This document shows, piece after piece, positions 50,909 through 60,064 of a stretch of 64,000 nucleotides of DNA. Below the pieces are notes generated by a model. The model ran no database searches and was not told the DNA's origin. It worked only from the letters and a program-made list of their open reading frames with translations. This DNA is from Alcanivorax profundi. Its GTDB lineage: Bacteria > Pseudomonadota > Gammaproteobacteria > Pseudomonadales > Alcanivoracaceae. A program made the position numbers and the translations under genes. Location of the stretch: the NCBI RefSeq assembly GCF_003597125.1, contig NZ_QYYA01000003.1, positions 1-64,000 of the forward strand. Reading direction: 5' to 3'. How positions within the stretch are numbered: the stretch's first letter is position 1; each line of letters begins with the position of its first letter.

Positions 50909-52018
50909 ATGAGCGGTTCACTGGATAGCCTGTTGCGTCCTTTTGAGCATAAATCACTGAAGCTGCGAAACCGGGTGGCCATGGCCCCGATGACCCGCAC
51001 CTTTTCCCCGGGCTATGTGCCCAATGAGGAAGTGGTGGGTTACTACCGCCGCCGCGCCGAAGGTGAGGTGGGGTTGATCATTACCGAGGGTACCTTTGTG
51101 GGCCACAAGGCCGCCAATGGCTACGAGCGGGTGCCGGCGATTTATGGCGATGAGGCCATGGCGGGCTGGAAGAAGGTGGTGGATGCCGTGCATGAAGCCG
51201 GTGGCCAGATCATTCCGCAGCTGTGGCATGTGGGCGCGGTGCGCAAGGCCGGCATCGGCCCCGACAAGGAAGTGCCCGGTTATTCCCCGTCCGGGCTGTT
51301 CAAGCCAGGAAAGGAAAATGGTCATGCCATGACCAAGGAAGACATCCAGGACGTGATCCAAGCCTTTGCGGACTCCGCCAAGGCCGCCAAAGCCGTGGGG
51401 TTTGATGGCGTGGAGATTCACGGAGCCCACGGTTACCTGCTGGACCAGTTTTTCTGGGAAGGCACCAACCAGCGTGACGACGAGTACGGTGGCTCCATCG
51501 AGAACCGGGCGCGCATCGGCGTGGAGATCGTCAAGGCGGTCCGTGAAGCAGTTGGCGAGGATTTTGCCATCGTGCTGCGCTTCTCGCAGTGGAAACAGCA
51601 GGATTACGAGGCCAAGCTGGCCCAGACCCCGGAAGAGCTGGAACGCTTCCTGATGCCGTTCGTGGAGGCGGGCGTGGATATCTTCCATGCGTCGACCCGA
51701 CGTTTCTGGCTGCCGGAGTTTGAGGGCTCTGATCTGAATCTGGCGGGCTGGACCAAGAACATTACCGGCAAGCCGGTGATTTCGGTTGGTAGCGTGGGCC
51801 TGGACGGCGACTTCCTCAACAGCCCGGAAGGCATGGGTGGCACCGCCAACCCGGCGGCGTTGGATGAGCTGACCCGACGCATGGACAACGACGAGTTTGA
51901 CCTGATTGCGGTGGGCCGTGCCCTGCTGCAGGACCCCAACTGGCTAGTGAAGATGCGTGACGGCAAGGAAGACGAGATTGAGCCGTTTACCAAGAAAGCG
52001 TTGGGGAGTTTGAGCTGA
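50909..52018 (+). CDS. Old Yellow Enzyme-type NADH:flavin oxidoreductase
   Basis: FMN-dependent ene-reductase, 369 aa from ATG 50909, following GGGAGAG. LLRPFEHKSLKLRNRVAMAPMTR, EVGLIITEGTFVGHKAANG, IIPQLWHVGAV, FDGVEIHGAHGYLLDQFF, NQRDDEYGGSIENRARI, FDLIAVGRALLQDPNWLVKMRDG are all in the OYE/NemA-family style. Reduces activated double bonds or electrophiles. The divergent HxlR regulator suggests induction by such electrophiles. Substrate not readable. Confidence 0.92.
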   Translation: MSGSLDSLLRPFEHKSLKLRNRVAMAPMTRTFSPGYVPNEEVVGYYRRRAEGEVGLIITEGTFVGHKAANGYERVPAIYGDEAMAGWKKVVDAVHEAGGQIIPQLWHVGAVRKAGIGPDKEVPGYSPSGLFKPGKENGHAMTKEDIQDVIQAFADSAKAAKAVGFDGVEIHGAHGYLLDQFFWEGTNQRDDEYGGSIENRARIGVEIVKAVREAVGEDFAIVLRFSQWKQQDYEAKLAQTPEELERFLMPFVEAGVDIFHASTRRFWLPEFEGSDLNLAGWTKNITGKPVISVGSVGLDGDFLNSPEGMGGTANPAALDELTRRMDNDEFDLIAVGRALLQDPNWLVKMRDGKEDEIEPFTKKALGSLS

Positions 52019-52073
52019 TAGCTATAAGCTTCAAGCTGCAAGCTACAGCGCAGGCTCGGGTCTGAAAGGAAGG

Positions 52074-52107
52074 AGGCCGCGTCCATAGGTTGGGTGCGGC
52101 CTTTTTC
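52074..52107 (+). terminator. Intrinsic terminator of the Old Yellow Enzyme gene
   Basis: AGGCCGC (52074-52080) and GCGGCCT (52096-52102) with a T-rich tail TTTTCGTT. 55 bp after the stop, preceded by AAGCTTCAAGCTGCAAGCT, a dispersed-repeat-like intergenic sequence. Confidence 0.75.
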
Positions 52108-52124
52108 GTTGGTGTAGATGGTTA

Positions 52125-52195
52125 TGTGGGAGCGGCGGTTCCACCGCGAAAAACGCCGGGCCACGGCTATCGTGGTCGAACGACCGCTCCCACAG
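52125..52195. repeat. REP-type inverted pair
   Basis: Arms at 52125-52148 and 52171-52195 share the TGTGGGAGCGG head and each has its own hairpin (GCGGCGGTTCCACCGC; CGTGGTCGAACGACCG). The internal stems differ but keep pairing, as expected for REP elements. Confidence 0.75.
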
Positions 52196-52267
52196 TGCGG
52201 CTTTCCCGGGTTCGCGTGTTGCATGTTGCGTGTAGCCTGATGCGGTCGCGAAGCAACCCCAAATGAA

Positions 52268-52298
52268 GAGGCCGCGCCTGGAATCCGGGCGCGGCCTC
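52268..52298 (-). terminator. Hairpin downstream of the MHS transporter
   Basis: GAGGCCGCGCC and GGCGCGGCCTC, a perfect 11-bp stem, loop TGGAATCCG. On the minus strand it is followed by TTCATTTGGGG, a weak T-tract. Lies 57 bp beyond the transporter stop. Confidence 0.65.
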
Positions 52299-52355
52299 TC
52301 TGGTTTCAGCTGAACGACGGCGTCAGTCCGCGTTTCAACTTTGAACTTTACACTT

Positions 52356-53663
52356 TCAGCTCTCTTCGCCCTGATCTTCCAGAGACTGGTTGATGGCCAG
52401 GGCCAGCAGGGTGCAGATGACGCCGGAGAGCAGGTACACGGTTACCGACAGCAGCCCGAATTTGGCGGACAGGCCCAGAGCCACCAGCGGAGCAAATGCC
52501 GCGCCGAACAGCCAGGCGAAATCAGAGGTCAGGGCGGCGCCGGTGTAGCGGAAGCGCGGAGCGAAGTTGGCAGTCACGGTGCCGGAGGCTTGTCCATAGG
52601 ACACCCCGAGAAGGGCAAAGCCCAACAGAATAAACGTGTCCTGCATGGCGGGACTGCCGCCCATCAACAATGGGGTGAGCAGGCTGAAAATGCCGATCAT
52701 GGCGGCCAGGGCCCCCACGGTGGTGCGTTTACCAATGCGGGCGGCGATCCAGCCGGAGCCAATGGTCGCCATGATTCCCACAAAACCTCCCAGAATTTGC
52801 ACGGTCAGCACTTCTGCAGTGGTCTGGCTGCCCTGAAAGGCAATCCACGACAGCGGGAAGATAGTCACCACATGAAACAGCGCGTAGCTGGCGAGGGCGG
52901 CGAATGAGCCAATAAAGATGTTGTAGCCCTCTTTGCGCACCATCTCGGTGGTGCGGATCGGCTCCAGCTCACTTTCTTCCATGGCTTCAGTGTACTCCTC
53001 GCCCAGCACCAGACGCAGACGGGCAAACAGGGCCACCACGTTGATGGCAAAGGCCACGAAGAACGGATAGCGCCAGCCCCAGCCCAGAAAATCTGCGGCG
53101 CTCAGGCTGTTGTACAGGTACAGGAACAGGGCGCTGGCGATCACAAAACCGATAGGCGCGCCCAGTTGGCCGATCATGGCATACCAGCTACGACTTTCTT
53201 TGGGAGCATTCAGTGCCAGCAGAGAGGGGAGCCCATCCCAGGAGCCGCCAAACGCGATGCCCTGCATCACCCGAAACAGCGCGAGAAGGGCAATGGCGTA
53301 GCCGCCGAGCTTTTCGTAGCCGGGCAGGAACGCAATGCCGGCGGTGGCGGTGCCCAGCAGGAACAGAGCGGCGGTGAGCTTGATGCTTCGGCCCCACTGG
53401 CGCTGGATCCACATAAACAGCGCGGTGCCGAAGGGACGCGCCACAAACGCCAGGGCGAACAGCATGAAGGCGTAGAGCATGCCTTGCAGCTGACCGGTGA
53501 AGGGGAAAAAGAGCTGAGGGAAGATCAACACCGAGGCGATGCCGTACACGAAGAAGTCGAAGTACTCGGAGGTGCGGCCGATGACCACGCCCACAGCGAT
53601 TTCGTTGGGAGCCACGGGGGCATGACTCTGGCCTTGAACAGGGGCCGGATAGGTATGGGACAT
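52356..53663 (-). CDS. MFS transporter, metabolite:H+ symporter (MHS) type
   Basis: 435 aa from ATG 53663 (MSHTYPAPVQGQSHAPV), with twelve hydrophobic segments. IGRTSEYFDFFVYGIASVLIFPQLFF is typical of the MHS family start; FVARPFGTALFMWIQRQWGRS carries the first MFS loop motif; FRVMQGIAFGGSWDGLPSLLA follows; the second-half motif is SGWIAARIGKRTTVG. Imports an organic acid or similar metabolite; no substrate evident. Divergent from the cyo operon. Confidence 0.88.
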   Translation of the reverse strand: MSHTYPAPVQGQSHAPVAPNEIAVGVVIGRTSEYFDFFVYGIASVLIFPQLFFPFTGQLQGMLYAFMLFALAFVARPFGTALFMWIQRQWGRSIKLTAALFLLGTATAGIAFLPGYEKLGGYAIALLALFRVMQGIAFGGSWDGLPSLLALNAPKESRSWYAMIGQLGAPIGFVIASALFLYLYNSLSAADFLGWGWRYPFFVAFAINVVALFARLRLVLGEEYTEAMEESELEPIRTTEMVRKEGYNIFIGSFAALASYALFHVVTIFPLSWIAFQGSQTTAEVLTVQILGGFVGIMATIGSGWIAARIGKRTTVGALAAMIGIFSLLTPLLMGGSPAMQDTFILLGFALLGVSYGQASGTVTANFAPRFRYTGAALTSDFAWLFGAAFAPLVALGLSAKFGLLSVTVYLLSGVICTLLALAINQSLEDQGEES

Positions 53664-53699
53664 GTTGTGCGCTCTTGCTCTACTGTTGTTATCGGTGCA

Positions 53700-53713
53700 T
53701 TGATTTACGTCAA
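53700..53713. promoter_or_regulatory. FNR/ANR-like box between MHS gene and cyoA
   Basis: TTGATTTACGTCAA matches TTGAT-N4-ATCAA at 9 of 10 positions. Cyo-type quinol oxidases are commonly repressed by FNR/ANR at low oxygen. A second palindrome, GGACA-AAA-TGTCC (53740-53752), lies closer to cyoA. Confidence 0.5.
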
Positions 53714-53815
53714 TGCTCACCTAGGACTTTAAGCGCATGGGACAAAATGTCCAATACCCGCTTTGCAACCTGCTGGATAGAGTTCCCCCATCATAAACCA
53801 ACCTGAAAAACGCCA

Positions 53816-54829
53816 ATGCAATTAGTTAGATATTTGCGTGGAGCGTCGTTGACGTTGCTAGCGACCCTTCTGCTTTCCGGTTGTGACACCGTTGTGATGT
53901 CGCCTTCCGGTGATGTGGCCCTGCAACAGCGGGATCTGCTGGTCTGGGCCACCGTGTTGATGTTGCTGGTCATTGTGCCTGTGATCGTGCTGACCCTGTG
54001 GTTTGCCTGGCGCTACCGCGAGACCAATACCGAAGCGACCTACAAGCCGGAATGGACCCATTCCACGGTGCTGGAACTGGTGATCTGGTCTGTGCCGCTG
54101 ATGATTATCATCGCGCTGGGGGCTATGACGTGGGTAAGTACCCACAAACTGGATCCCTACCGTCCGCTGGATCGCATTGATGCGCAGACCCCCGTGCCGG
54201 TGGGCCTGGAGCCACTCACCGTGGAAGTGGTGGCACTGGACTGGAAGTGGCTGTTTATCTACCCGGAGCAGGGTATCGCCACCGTCAATGAGCTGGCGGC
54301 GCCGGTGGATCACCCGATCCGCTTCAAGATCACTGCCTCCACCATGATGAATTCGTTCTTTATCCCGGCCATGGCTGGCCAGATCTATGCCATGGCGGGC
54401 ATGGAGACCAAGCTCCATGGGGTGATTAACGAGCCGGGCGTCTACAAGGGCTTTTCCGCCAACTACAGCGGCGCCGGCTATTCCCAGATGAAGTTCGATT
54501 TCCACGGTCTCAGCGAGGCAGATTTTGATGCCTGGGTGGCCAAGGCCAAGGCCAGTGACAACGCGCTGGACCGGGAAACCTACCTGGAACTGGAAGCCCC
54601 GAGTATCGACGACCCGGTGACATTCTATGGCCAGGTGGACCCGACCCTGTATCACGCGATTTTCAACCGTTGCGTGGCACCGGGCCAGACCTGCATGGAA
54701 GACCTGATGTACCACAGTGGCATGGGCCAGCACGGCGGCCACCACGGTGAGGCAGACACCGGCCATGAGGGCCACGGGAAGCATGAAGGTCACGCTGGGC
54801 ACGACCAGCATGGAGGCCATCATGACTAA
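53816..54829 (+). CDS. cyoA: Cytochrome bo3 quinol oxidase subunit II (CyoA)
   Basis: Lipoprotein subunit of the terminal quinol oxidase. 337 aa. Signal peptide with lipobox LLSGC, two hydrophobic segments (LVWATVLMLLVIVPVIVLTL and LELVIWSVPLMIIIALGAM), then the soluble CupA-like domain (VEVVALDWKWLFIYPEQGIA, NSFFIPAMAGQIYAMAGM). The Cu-A ligands are absent, as expected for a quinol oxidase. The C-terminal tail is unusually His-rich: about a dozen His in the last 39 residues (HGGHHGEADTGHEGHGKHEG), probably metal-binding. Leads cyoABCD. Confidence 0.97.
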   Translation: MQLVRYLRGASLTLLATLLLSGCDTVVMSPSGDVALQQRDLLVWATVLMLLVIVPVIVLTLWFAWRYRETNTEATYKPEWTHSTVLELVIWSVPLMIIIALGAMTWVSTHKLDPYRPLDRIDAQTPVPVGLEPLTVEVVALDWKWLFIYPEQGIATVNELAAPVDHPIRFKITASTMMNSFFIPAMAGQIYAMAGMETKLHGVINEPGVYKGFSANYSGAGYSQMKFDFHGLSEADFDAWVAKAKASDNALDRETYLELEAPSIDDPVTFYGQVDPTLYHAIFNRCVAPGQTCMEDLMYHSGMGQHGGHHGEADTGHEGHGKHEGHAGHDQHGGHHD

Positions 54830-54867
54830 TACAGCATTCCTGATCGCTAACGCAGTAGGTGCCGCCC

Positions 54868-56868
54868 ATGTTTGAGAACCTGGACCTGACCAAGCTGATC
54901 TTTGGTCGCCTTACCTGGGACGCGATTCCCTTTCATGATCCGATCATCCTCGGCACCTTCGCTGTGGTGGCGGTGGGCGGTATCGCGCTGCTTGCCGCGC
55001 TGACCCGCTACAAGCTGTGGGGCTACCTGTGGAACGAGTGGTTCACCACCATCGACCACAAGAAAATCGGCATCATGTACATCATTCTTGGCCTGGTGAT
55101 GCTGCTGCGCGGCTTTGCCGATGCCATCATGATGCGTCTGCATCAGGCCATGGCCTTTGGGGATTCCACCGGCTACCTGCCGCCGCACCACTACGACCAG
55201 ATCTTCACTGCCCACGGCGTGATCATGATCTTCTTCGTGGCCATGCCGCTGGTAACCGGGATCATGAACTACCTGATTCCGCTGCAAATTGGCACCCGCG
55301 ATGTGGCCTTCCCGTTCCTGAACAACTTCAGCTTCTGGATGACCACCGGCGGTGCGGTACTGATGATGGTGTCGTTGTTCATTGGTGAATTCGCCAAGAC
55401 CGGCTGGCTGGCCTACCCGCCATTATCGGGGATATTGCAGAGTCCCGGAGTCGGGGTGGATTACTACATCTGGGCGTTGCAGATCGCCGGGGTGGGTACG
55501 CTGCTGTCCGGGGTGAACCTGCTGGTGACCATCGTCAAGATGCGGGCGCCGGGCATGAGCCTGATGAAAATGCCGGTGTTCACCTGGACCTCCCTGTGCA
55601 CCAACGTGCTGATCGTAGCCGCCTTCCCGGTGTTGACGGCGGTACTGGCCATGCTGTCCATGGACCGTTACCTGGATACTGCCTTCTTTACCAACGATCT
55701 GGGCGGCAACGCCATGATGTACGTGAACCTGATCTGGATCTGGGGGCACCCGGAGGTGTACATCCTGATCCTGCCGGTGTTCGGTATTTTCTCCGAGATC
55801 GTGGCCACCTACAGCCGCAAGCCGCTGTTCGGTTACACCTCCATGGTGTACGCCACCGTGGTGATCACCGTGCTGTCCTACCTGGTGTGGCTGCACCACT
55901 TCTTCACTATGGGCTCGGGGGCCAGCGTGAACTCGTTCTTCGGGATCACCACCATGATTATCTCGATCCCCACGGGCGCGAAGATCTTCAACTGGCTGTT
56001 CACCATGTTCCGTGGCCGCATCAAGTTCGATGTACCCATGCTGTGGACCGTGGGCTTCATGGTCACCTTTGTAATTGGGGGTATGACCGGGGTGTTGCTG
56101 GCGGTGCCGCCGGTGGACTTCGTGCTGCACAACAGCCTGTTCCTGATCGCGCACTTCCATAACGTGATCATCGGTGGCGTGCTGTTTGGTCTGTTCGCCG
56201 GTATTACCTACTGGTTCCCGAAGGCCACCGGTTACAAGCTGGACGAGTTCTGGGGCAAGATGTCCTTCTGGTTCTGGCTGATCGGTTTCTACTTCGCCTT
56301 CATGCCGTTGTACGTGCTTGGTCTGATGGGCGTGACCCGTCGTGTCAGCCACTTCGAGGACCAGTCTCTGCAGATCTGGTTCCAGATCGCTGCCCTGGGG
56401 GCGTTCCTGATCGCCATTGGTATTGCCGCCTTTATCATCCAGTTGGTGGTGAGCTTCCTGCGCCGCGAGAGCCTGCAGGATGAAACCGGTGATCCCTGGG
56501 ATGGCCGTACGCTGGAGTGGTCTACCTCCTCGCCGCCGCCGCCGTACAACTTTGCGTTCACCCCGCAGGTGCACGATCTGGATGCCTGGTGGCAGATGAA
56601 GCAACACGGCTTCCAGCGCCCTGAATCCGGCTTTATCCCGATTCACATGCCCAAGGGTACCTGGGCGGGTATCGTGCTCTCCGGTATCAGTGTGGTGGTC
56701 GGGTTTGCCCTGATCTGGCACATGTGGTTGCTGGCAGGGGTGTCTTTTGTGGCCCTGATCGGCACTGCGATCTACCACACCTTCGATTACGACCGTGACT
56801 ACTACATTCCGGCGGAAGAAGTAGAGCGGATTGAAGCAGAACGTACACGGAAACTAGCCAATGTCTGA
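54868..56868 (+). CDS. cyoB: Cytochrome bo3 quinol oxidase subunit I (CyoB)
   Basis: Heme-copper catalytic subunit. 666 aa from ATG 54868, following AGGTG; a GTG 9 bp upstream is an alternative. Many transmembrane segments. [28 protein letters not shown] (heme ligand), [17 protein letters not shown] (Cu-B His-Tyr region), LHHFFTMG (Cu-B HH), [11 protein letters not shown] (heme ligands). Overlaps cyoC by 8 bp. Confidence 0.98.
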   Translation: MFENLDLTKLIFGRLTWDAIPFHDPIILGTFAVVAVGGIALLAALTRYKLWGYLWNEWFTTIDHKKIGIMYIILGLVMLLRGFADAIMMRLHQAMAFGDSTGYLPPHHYDQIFTAHGVIMIFFVAMPLVTGIMNYLIPLQIGTRDVAFPFLNNFSFWMTTGGAVLMMVSLFIGEFAKTGWLAYPPLSGILQSPGVGVDYYIWALQIAGVGTLLSGVNLLVTIVKMRAPGMSLMKMPVFTWTSLCTNVLIVAAFPVLTAVLAMLSMDRYLDTAFFTNDLGGNAMMYVNLIWIWGHPEVYILILPVFGIFSEIVATYSRKPLFGYTSMVYATVVITVLSYLVWLHHFFTMGSGASVNSFFGITTMIISIPTGAKIFNWLFTMFRGRIKFDVPMLWTVGFMVTFVIGGMTGVLLAVPPVDFVLHNSLFLIAHFHNVIIGGVLFGLFAGITYWFPKATGYKLDEFWGKMSFWFWLIGFYFAFMPLYVLGLMGVTRRVSHFEDQSLQIWFQIAALGAFLIAIGIAAFIIQLVVSFLRRESLQDETGDPWDGRTLEWSTSSPPPPYNFAFTPQVHDLDAWWQMKQHGFQRPESGFIPIHMPKGTWAGIVLSGISVVVGFALIWHMWLLAGVSFVALIGTAIYHTFDYDRDYYIPAEEVERIEAERTRKLANV

Positions 56869-57502
56869 TACCACGATGACTGCTGCTGCAACCGACAGCA
56901 GCCAGAACGGCCAGCTGGAGTTTCTTGTGAAGGGGGATCATCACCCCCAGAACGGCACCCTGCTGGGTTTCTGGATCTACCTGATGAGCGACTGCCTGAT
57001 CTTCGCTTGTCTGTTCGCCACCTACGGTGTGCTCGGCCGCAGTTATGCGGGTGGGCCTACCGGGATGGAACTGTTCGATCTGAACCTGATCGCCATCAGC
57101 ACCTCGTTGTTGTTGATCTCGTCCATTACCTACGGCTTTGCCATGCTGCAGATGCAGGCCAATCGGTTGAAGGGGACGATGTTCTGGCTGGCCGTGACCG
57201 GCTTGCTGGGCGCCGGCTTCCTGGGGCTGGAACTGTATGAGTTTCATCACCTGATTCACGTAGGTGCCGGCCCGCAGACCAGTGGCTTCTGGACGGCATT
57301 CTTCGCGCTGGTGGGGACTCACGGCCTGCACGTATTCTTCGGCATCGTGTGGCTGGTGACCCTGCTGCTCCAGCTGAAGAAGCGCGGCCTGATCCCGGAA
57401 AACAAGCGCCGGGTATTCTGCCTGTCCATGTTCTGGCACTTCCTGGATGTGGTCTGGATCGGCGTCTTCACTTACGTTTATCTGATGGGAGTGCTGCCAT
57501 GA
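56861..57502 (+). CDS. cyoC: Cytochrome bo3 quinol oxidase subunit III (CyoC)
   Basis: 213 aa, five hydrophobic segments after a short polar N-terminus. [83 protein letters not shown] are the standard subunit III stretches. Overlaps cyoB (8 bp) and cyoD (4 bp, ATGA). Confidence 0.97.
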   Translation: MSDTTMTAAATDSSQNGQLEFLVKGDHHPQNGTLLGFWIYLMSDCLIFACLFATYGVLGRSYAGGPTGMELFDLNLIAISTSLLLISSITYGFAMLQMQANRLKGTMFWLAVTGLLGAGFLGLELYEFHHLIHVGAGPQTSGFWTAFFALVGTHGLHVFFGIVWLVTLLLQLKKRGLIPENKRRVFCLSMFWHFLDVVWIGVFTYVYLMGVLP

Positions 57503-57855
57503 GCGAGCATACACACGATCATGATCATCACGATGCAGACATTCCCCACGTTTCCCTGAAGGAATACCTGACGGGCTTCGTGCTGGCGGTGATTCTCACC
57601 GTGATCCCGTTCTGGTTGGTGATGGGCGGCGTGTTCGAGAGCTCTGCCACCACCGTCATGGTGATTCTGGGCTTTGCCCTGGTGCAGATTGTTGTGCACA
57701 TGGTGTTCTTCCTGCACATGAACTTCCATTCGGAAGGCGGCTGGAACATGCTGGCCCTGATTTTCACGCTCATCCTGGTCTTCATTACCCTCGCCGGTTC
57801 CCTGTGGGTGATGCATAACCTGAACGTGAACATGATGCCGGGGATGATGGACTAG
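57499..57855 (+). CDS. cyoD: Cytochrome bo3 quinol oxidase subunit IV (CyoD)
   Basis: 118 aa with three hydrophobic segments. The start at 57499 overlaps the cyoC TGA. The N-terminus [19 protein letters not shown] is His/Asp-rich, echoing the His-rich end of CyoA. SLKEYLTGFVLAVILTVIPF and VQIVVHMVFFLHMNFHSEGGWN are subunit IV signatures. No cyoE (heme O synthase) follows here; it must lie elsewhere. Confidence 0.96.
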   Translation: MSEHTHDHDHHDADIPHVSLKEYLTGFVLAVILTVIPFWLVMGGVFESSATTVMVILGFALVQIVVHMVFFLHMNFHSEGGWNMLALIFTLILVFITLAGSLWVMHNLNVNMMPGMMD

Positions 57856-57872
57856 GGTTACGGTCATTCCCG

Positions 57873-57943
57873 CTGTGGGAGCTTGCCTGCAAGCGGTGCA
57901 TGCCTCGCAAGTTAGGTAATCGCTTGCAGGCAAGCTCCCACAG
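57873..57943. repeat. Perfect REP-type inverted pair
   Basis: Arms 57873-57895 and 57921-57943, 23 bp each and exact reverse complements (CTGTGGGAGCTTGCCTGCAA and following), separated by 25 bp. Between cyoD and the SURF1-like gene. Single arms or imperfect pairs of the same family lie at 8511-8533 and 20209-20283. Confidence 0.85.
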
Positions 57944-57994
57944 GTTCTTAACCCTTCCTCCTTCCCCTTTCCCCACGTTTGAAGAGGCATGACT

Positions 57995-58708
57995 ATGGCT
58001 CGTCGACGTCTTCTTGTTTTCCTGTTTCTGTTGCTGACGGCGTTGGCCTTTGTCGGCTTTATGGCGTTGGGTGTCTGGCAGGTAAAACGGCTGGCCTGGA
58101 AGGAAGACCTGATCGCCCGCGTCGATGCCCGGGTGCATGCCGAGGCCGTTGAGGCCCCTGCCCGGAAGGCCTGGGCAGAGGTATCCGAAGAGCAGCATGA
58201 ATACCTGCATGTGCAGTTGAGCGGGCAGTATCGCGCCCAGGCGGTTGCACTGGTGGCCGCTGCCACGCAGGAAGGGCAGGGCTATTGGGTGATGGCGCCA
58301 CTGCAGCGCAATGACGGCAGCTGGGTGTATGTGAACCAGGGGTTTGTGCCCCAGGCAGAGCGCGAGGCCGCCAGCAAGGGCGCCTATACCCCGGCGGGGC
58401 CGGTCACGGTGAAGGGGCTGTTGCGCCTGAGTCATCCGGGTGGTGGCGTGCTACGCGACAATGTACCGGCGGAAAACCGCTGGTATTCCCGTGATGTGGA
58501 CGCCATGGCGGCGCAACAGGGGCTGTCCCCGGTGGCGCCGTATTTTGTGGATGCCGAGGCCGCTGGCGCGGGCCTGCCCGTGGGCGGGCTCACAGTGATT
58601 CAGTTCCGCAATAATCATCGGGTCTATGCCCTGACCTGGTTTGCGCTGGCGCTGGGGATGGTGCTGGCGGCCTGGTTGGTGCTGCGGGATTCACGCCGAA
58701 AGCGCTAA
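57995..58708 (+). CDS. SURF1-family oxidase assembly factor
   Basis: 237 aa from ATG 57995, with GAGG 7 nt upstream; ATG 57989 is also possible. N-terminal hydrophobic segment LLVFLFLLLTALAFVGFMALGVWQVKRL, a large loop (YLHVQLSGQYRAQAVALV, GYWVMAPLQRNDGSWVYVNQGFVP), and a C-terminal hydrophobic segment after QFRNNHRVYALTWFALALGMV, the two-TM topology of Surf1. Family members assist heme-copper oxidase assembly; here it follows cyoABCD. Role with a quinol (rather than cytochrome c) oxidase is inferred from context. Confidence 0.9.
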   Translation: MARRRLLVFLFLLLTALAFVGFMALGVWQVKRLAWKEDLIARVDARVHAEAVEAPARKAWAEVSEEQHEYLHVQLSGQYRAQAVALVAAATQEGQGYWVMAPLQRNDGSWVYVNQGFVPQAEREAASKGAYTPAGPVTVKGLLRLSHPGGGVLRDNVPAENRWYSRDVDAMAAQQGLSPVAPYFVDAEAAGAGLPVGGLTVIQFRNNHRVYALTWFALALGMVLAAWLVLRDSRRKR

Positions 58709-58717
58709 ACTGGGGTC

Positions 58718-60061
58718 ATGGAAACCATGTCATCTGCTCATTCAACCTCGTCGGCGTCTGCGCCGGGTCCGCTGTTTTCGGCCATTCGCCGCAACAGCGA
58801 TGACATCACCGGACGCAAGAACCTGCAATTGCTGATCCAGCTGCGCTGGATCGCCATGTTTGGCCAGCTTGCCACCATCCTGGTGGTCAATTACGGCTTT
58901 GGCATTCGTTTGCCGGTGGCGCAAATGCTGGTGGTACTGTTTGGCCTGTTGCTGCTCAATGCGGTCAGTCTGCTGCGCCTCAAGTTGCCAAAGAGCATCG
59001 GTAATACCGAGCTGTTTCTGTCACTGTTGATCGATGTGGCGACCCTTACCATGTTGCTTGCGCTTAGCGGCGGTGCCACCAACCCCTTTGTATTCCTCTA
59101 TTTGCTGCAGGTGATTCTGGGGGCGGTGTTGCTGGAGGTGTGGTCCACCTGGGTAATCCTGGTCACCACGACGCTGTGTTTTGGATGGCTGGCCTGGTAC
59201 GGGCATCCGCTGCCCATGCCGCTGGATCATTCCAAAGGGCTGTTCAGCCTCTACATCGAAGGGATGCTGATCTGCTTTGTGCTCAACGGTGTGCTGTTGG
59301 TGATTTTCATCAACCGTATTACCCGTAATCGCCGCCAGCGTGATGAACACCTGGCCGAGTTGCGCCAGCGAGCCGCAGAAGAAGAGCATATTGTGCGTAT
59401 GGGCTTGCTGGCCTCCGGTGCGGCCCATGAACTGGGCACCCCATTGGCGACCCTGTCGGTGATTCTGGGGGACTGGAAGCATATGGAGCCTTTCAAATCC
59501 GATGGTGATATGGCCCAGGAAATTGCTGAAATGCAGACCCAGGTACTGCGCTGCAAGTCGATCGTCAGCGGCATCCTGTTGTCCGCGGGTGAGGCCCGCG
59601 GAGAGTCGTCGGAAGAAACCACCGTTCGGGAGTTTCTGGATGAGCTGGTGGAGGAATGGCGCGATACCCGCCCGGTGAAGGATTTTATTTACCTCAACGA
59701 TTTCGGTACGGATTTGAGTATCGTTTCCGATTCGGCACTGAAACAGAGTATTCACAACGTTCTGGACAATGCTCTGGAAGCGTCGCCGAACTGGGTCCGG
59801 CTGGATGTTCATCGCGAAGAGGAAACCCTGCTGGTATCAGTGACCGATCGGGGGCCGGGTTTTCCCGCGGAGATGCTGGATAACCTGGGGCGCCCCTATC
59901 AGTCCAGCAAAGGGCGGCCGGGCAGTGGACTGGGGTTGTTCCTGGTGATGAATGTCTTGCGCACCCTCGGGGGCAACCTGCGGGCCCGCAATCTGGTCCA
60001 GGGTGGGGCGCTGGTGACCTTGTCACTGCCGCTATCGGTCGTGACACTGGAAGAGGAGTGA
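58718..60061 (+). CDS. RegB/PrrB/RoxS-like redox sensor histidine kinase
   Basis: 447 aa. Six hydrophobic segments up to about residue 205, including the GGATNPFVFLYLLQ stretch that corresponds to the quinone-sensing GGxxNPF motif of RegB. DHp domain ASGAAHELGTPLATLSVILG with phosphorylated His237. Redox-type Cys279 in LRCKSIVSGIL, 42 residues downstream of that His, at the place of the regulatory Cys of RegB. C-terminal ATPase domain with HNVLDNALEASP, DRGPGFP and GSGLGLFLVMN. Pairs with the response regulator 3 bp downstream, both next to cyo, so it likely tunes respiration to quinone redox state. Confidence 0.93.
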   Translation: METMSSAHSTSSASAPGPLFSAIRRNSDDITGRKNLQLLIQLRWIAMFGQLATILVVNYGFGIRLPVAQMLVVLFGLLLLNAVSLLRLKLPKSIGNTELFLSLLIDVATLTMLLALSGGATNPFVFLYLLQVILGAVLLEVWSTWVILVTTTLCFGWLAWYGHPLPMPLDHSKGLFSLYIEGMLICFVLNGVLLVIFINRITRNRRQRDEHLAELRQRAAEEEHIVRMGLLASGAAHELGTPLATLSVILGDWKHMEPFKSDGDMAQEIAEMQTQVLRCKSIVSGILLSAGEARGESSEETTVREFLDELVEEWRDTRPVKDFIYLNDFGTDLSIVSDSALKQSIHNVLDNALEASPNWVRLDVHREEETLLVSVTDRGPGFPAEMLDNLGRPYQSSKGRPGSGLGLFLVMNVLRTLGGNLRARNLVQGGALVTLSLPLSVVTLEEE

Positions 60062-60064
60062 GAC

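Noticed and set aside
55423-56778. A 451-codon open frame antisense to cyoB
   Set aside because: Full overlap with a perfectly conserved cyoB; His/Gln/Gly-rich composition typical of the complement of membrane-protein codons.
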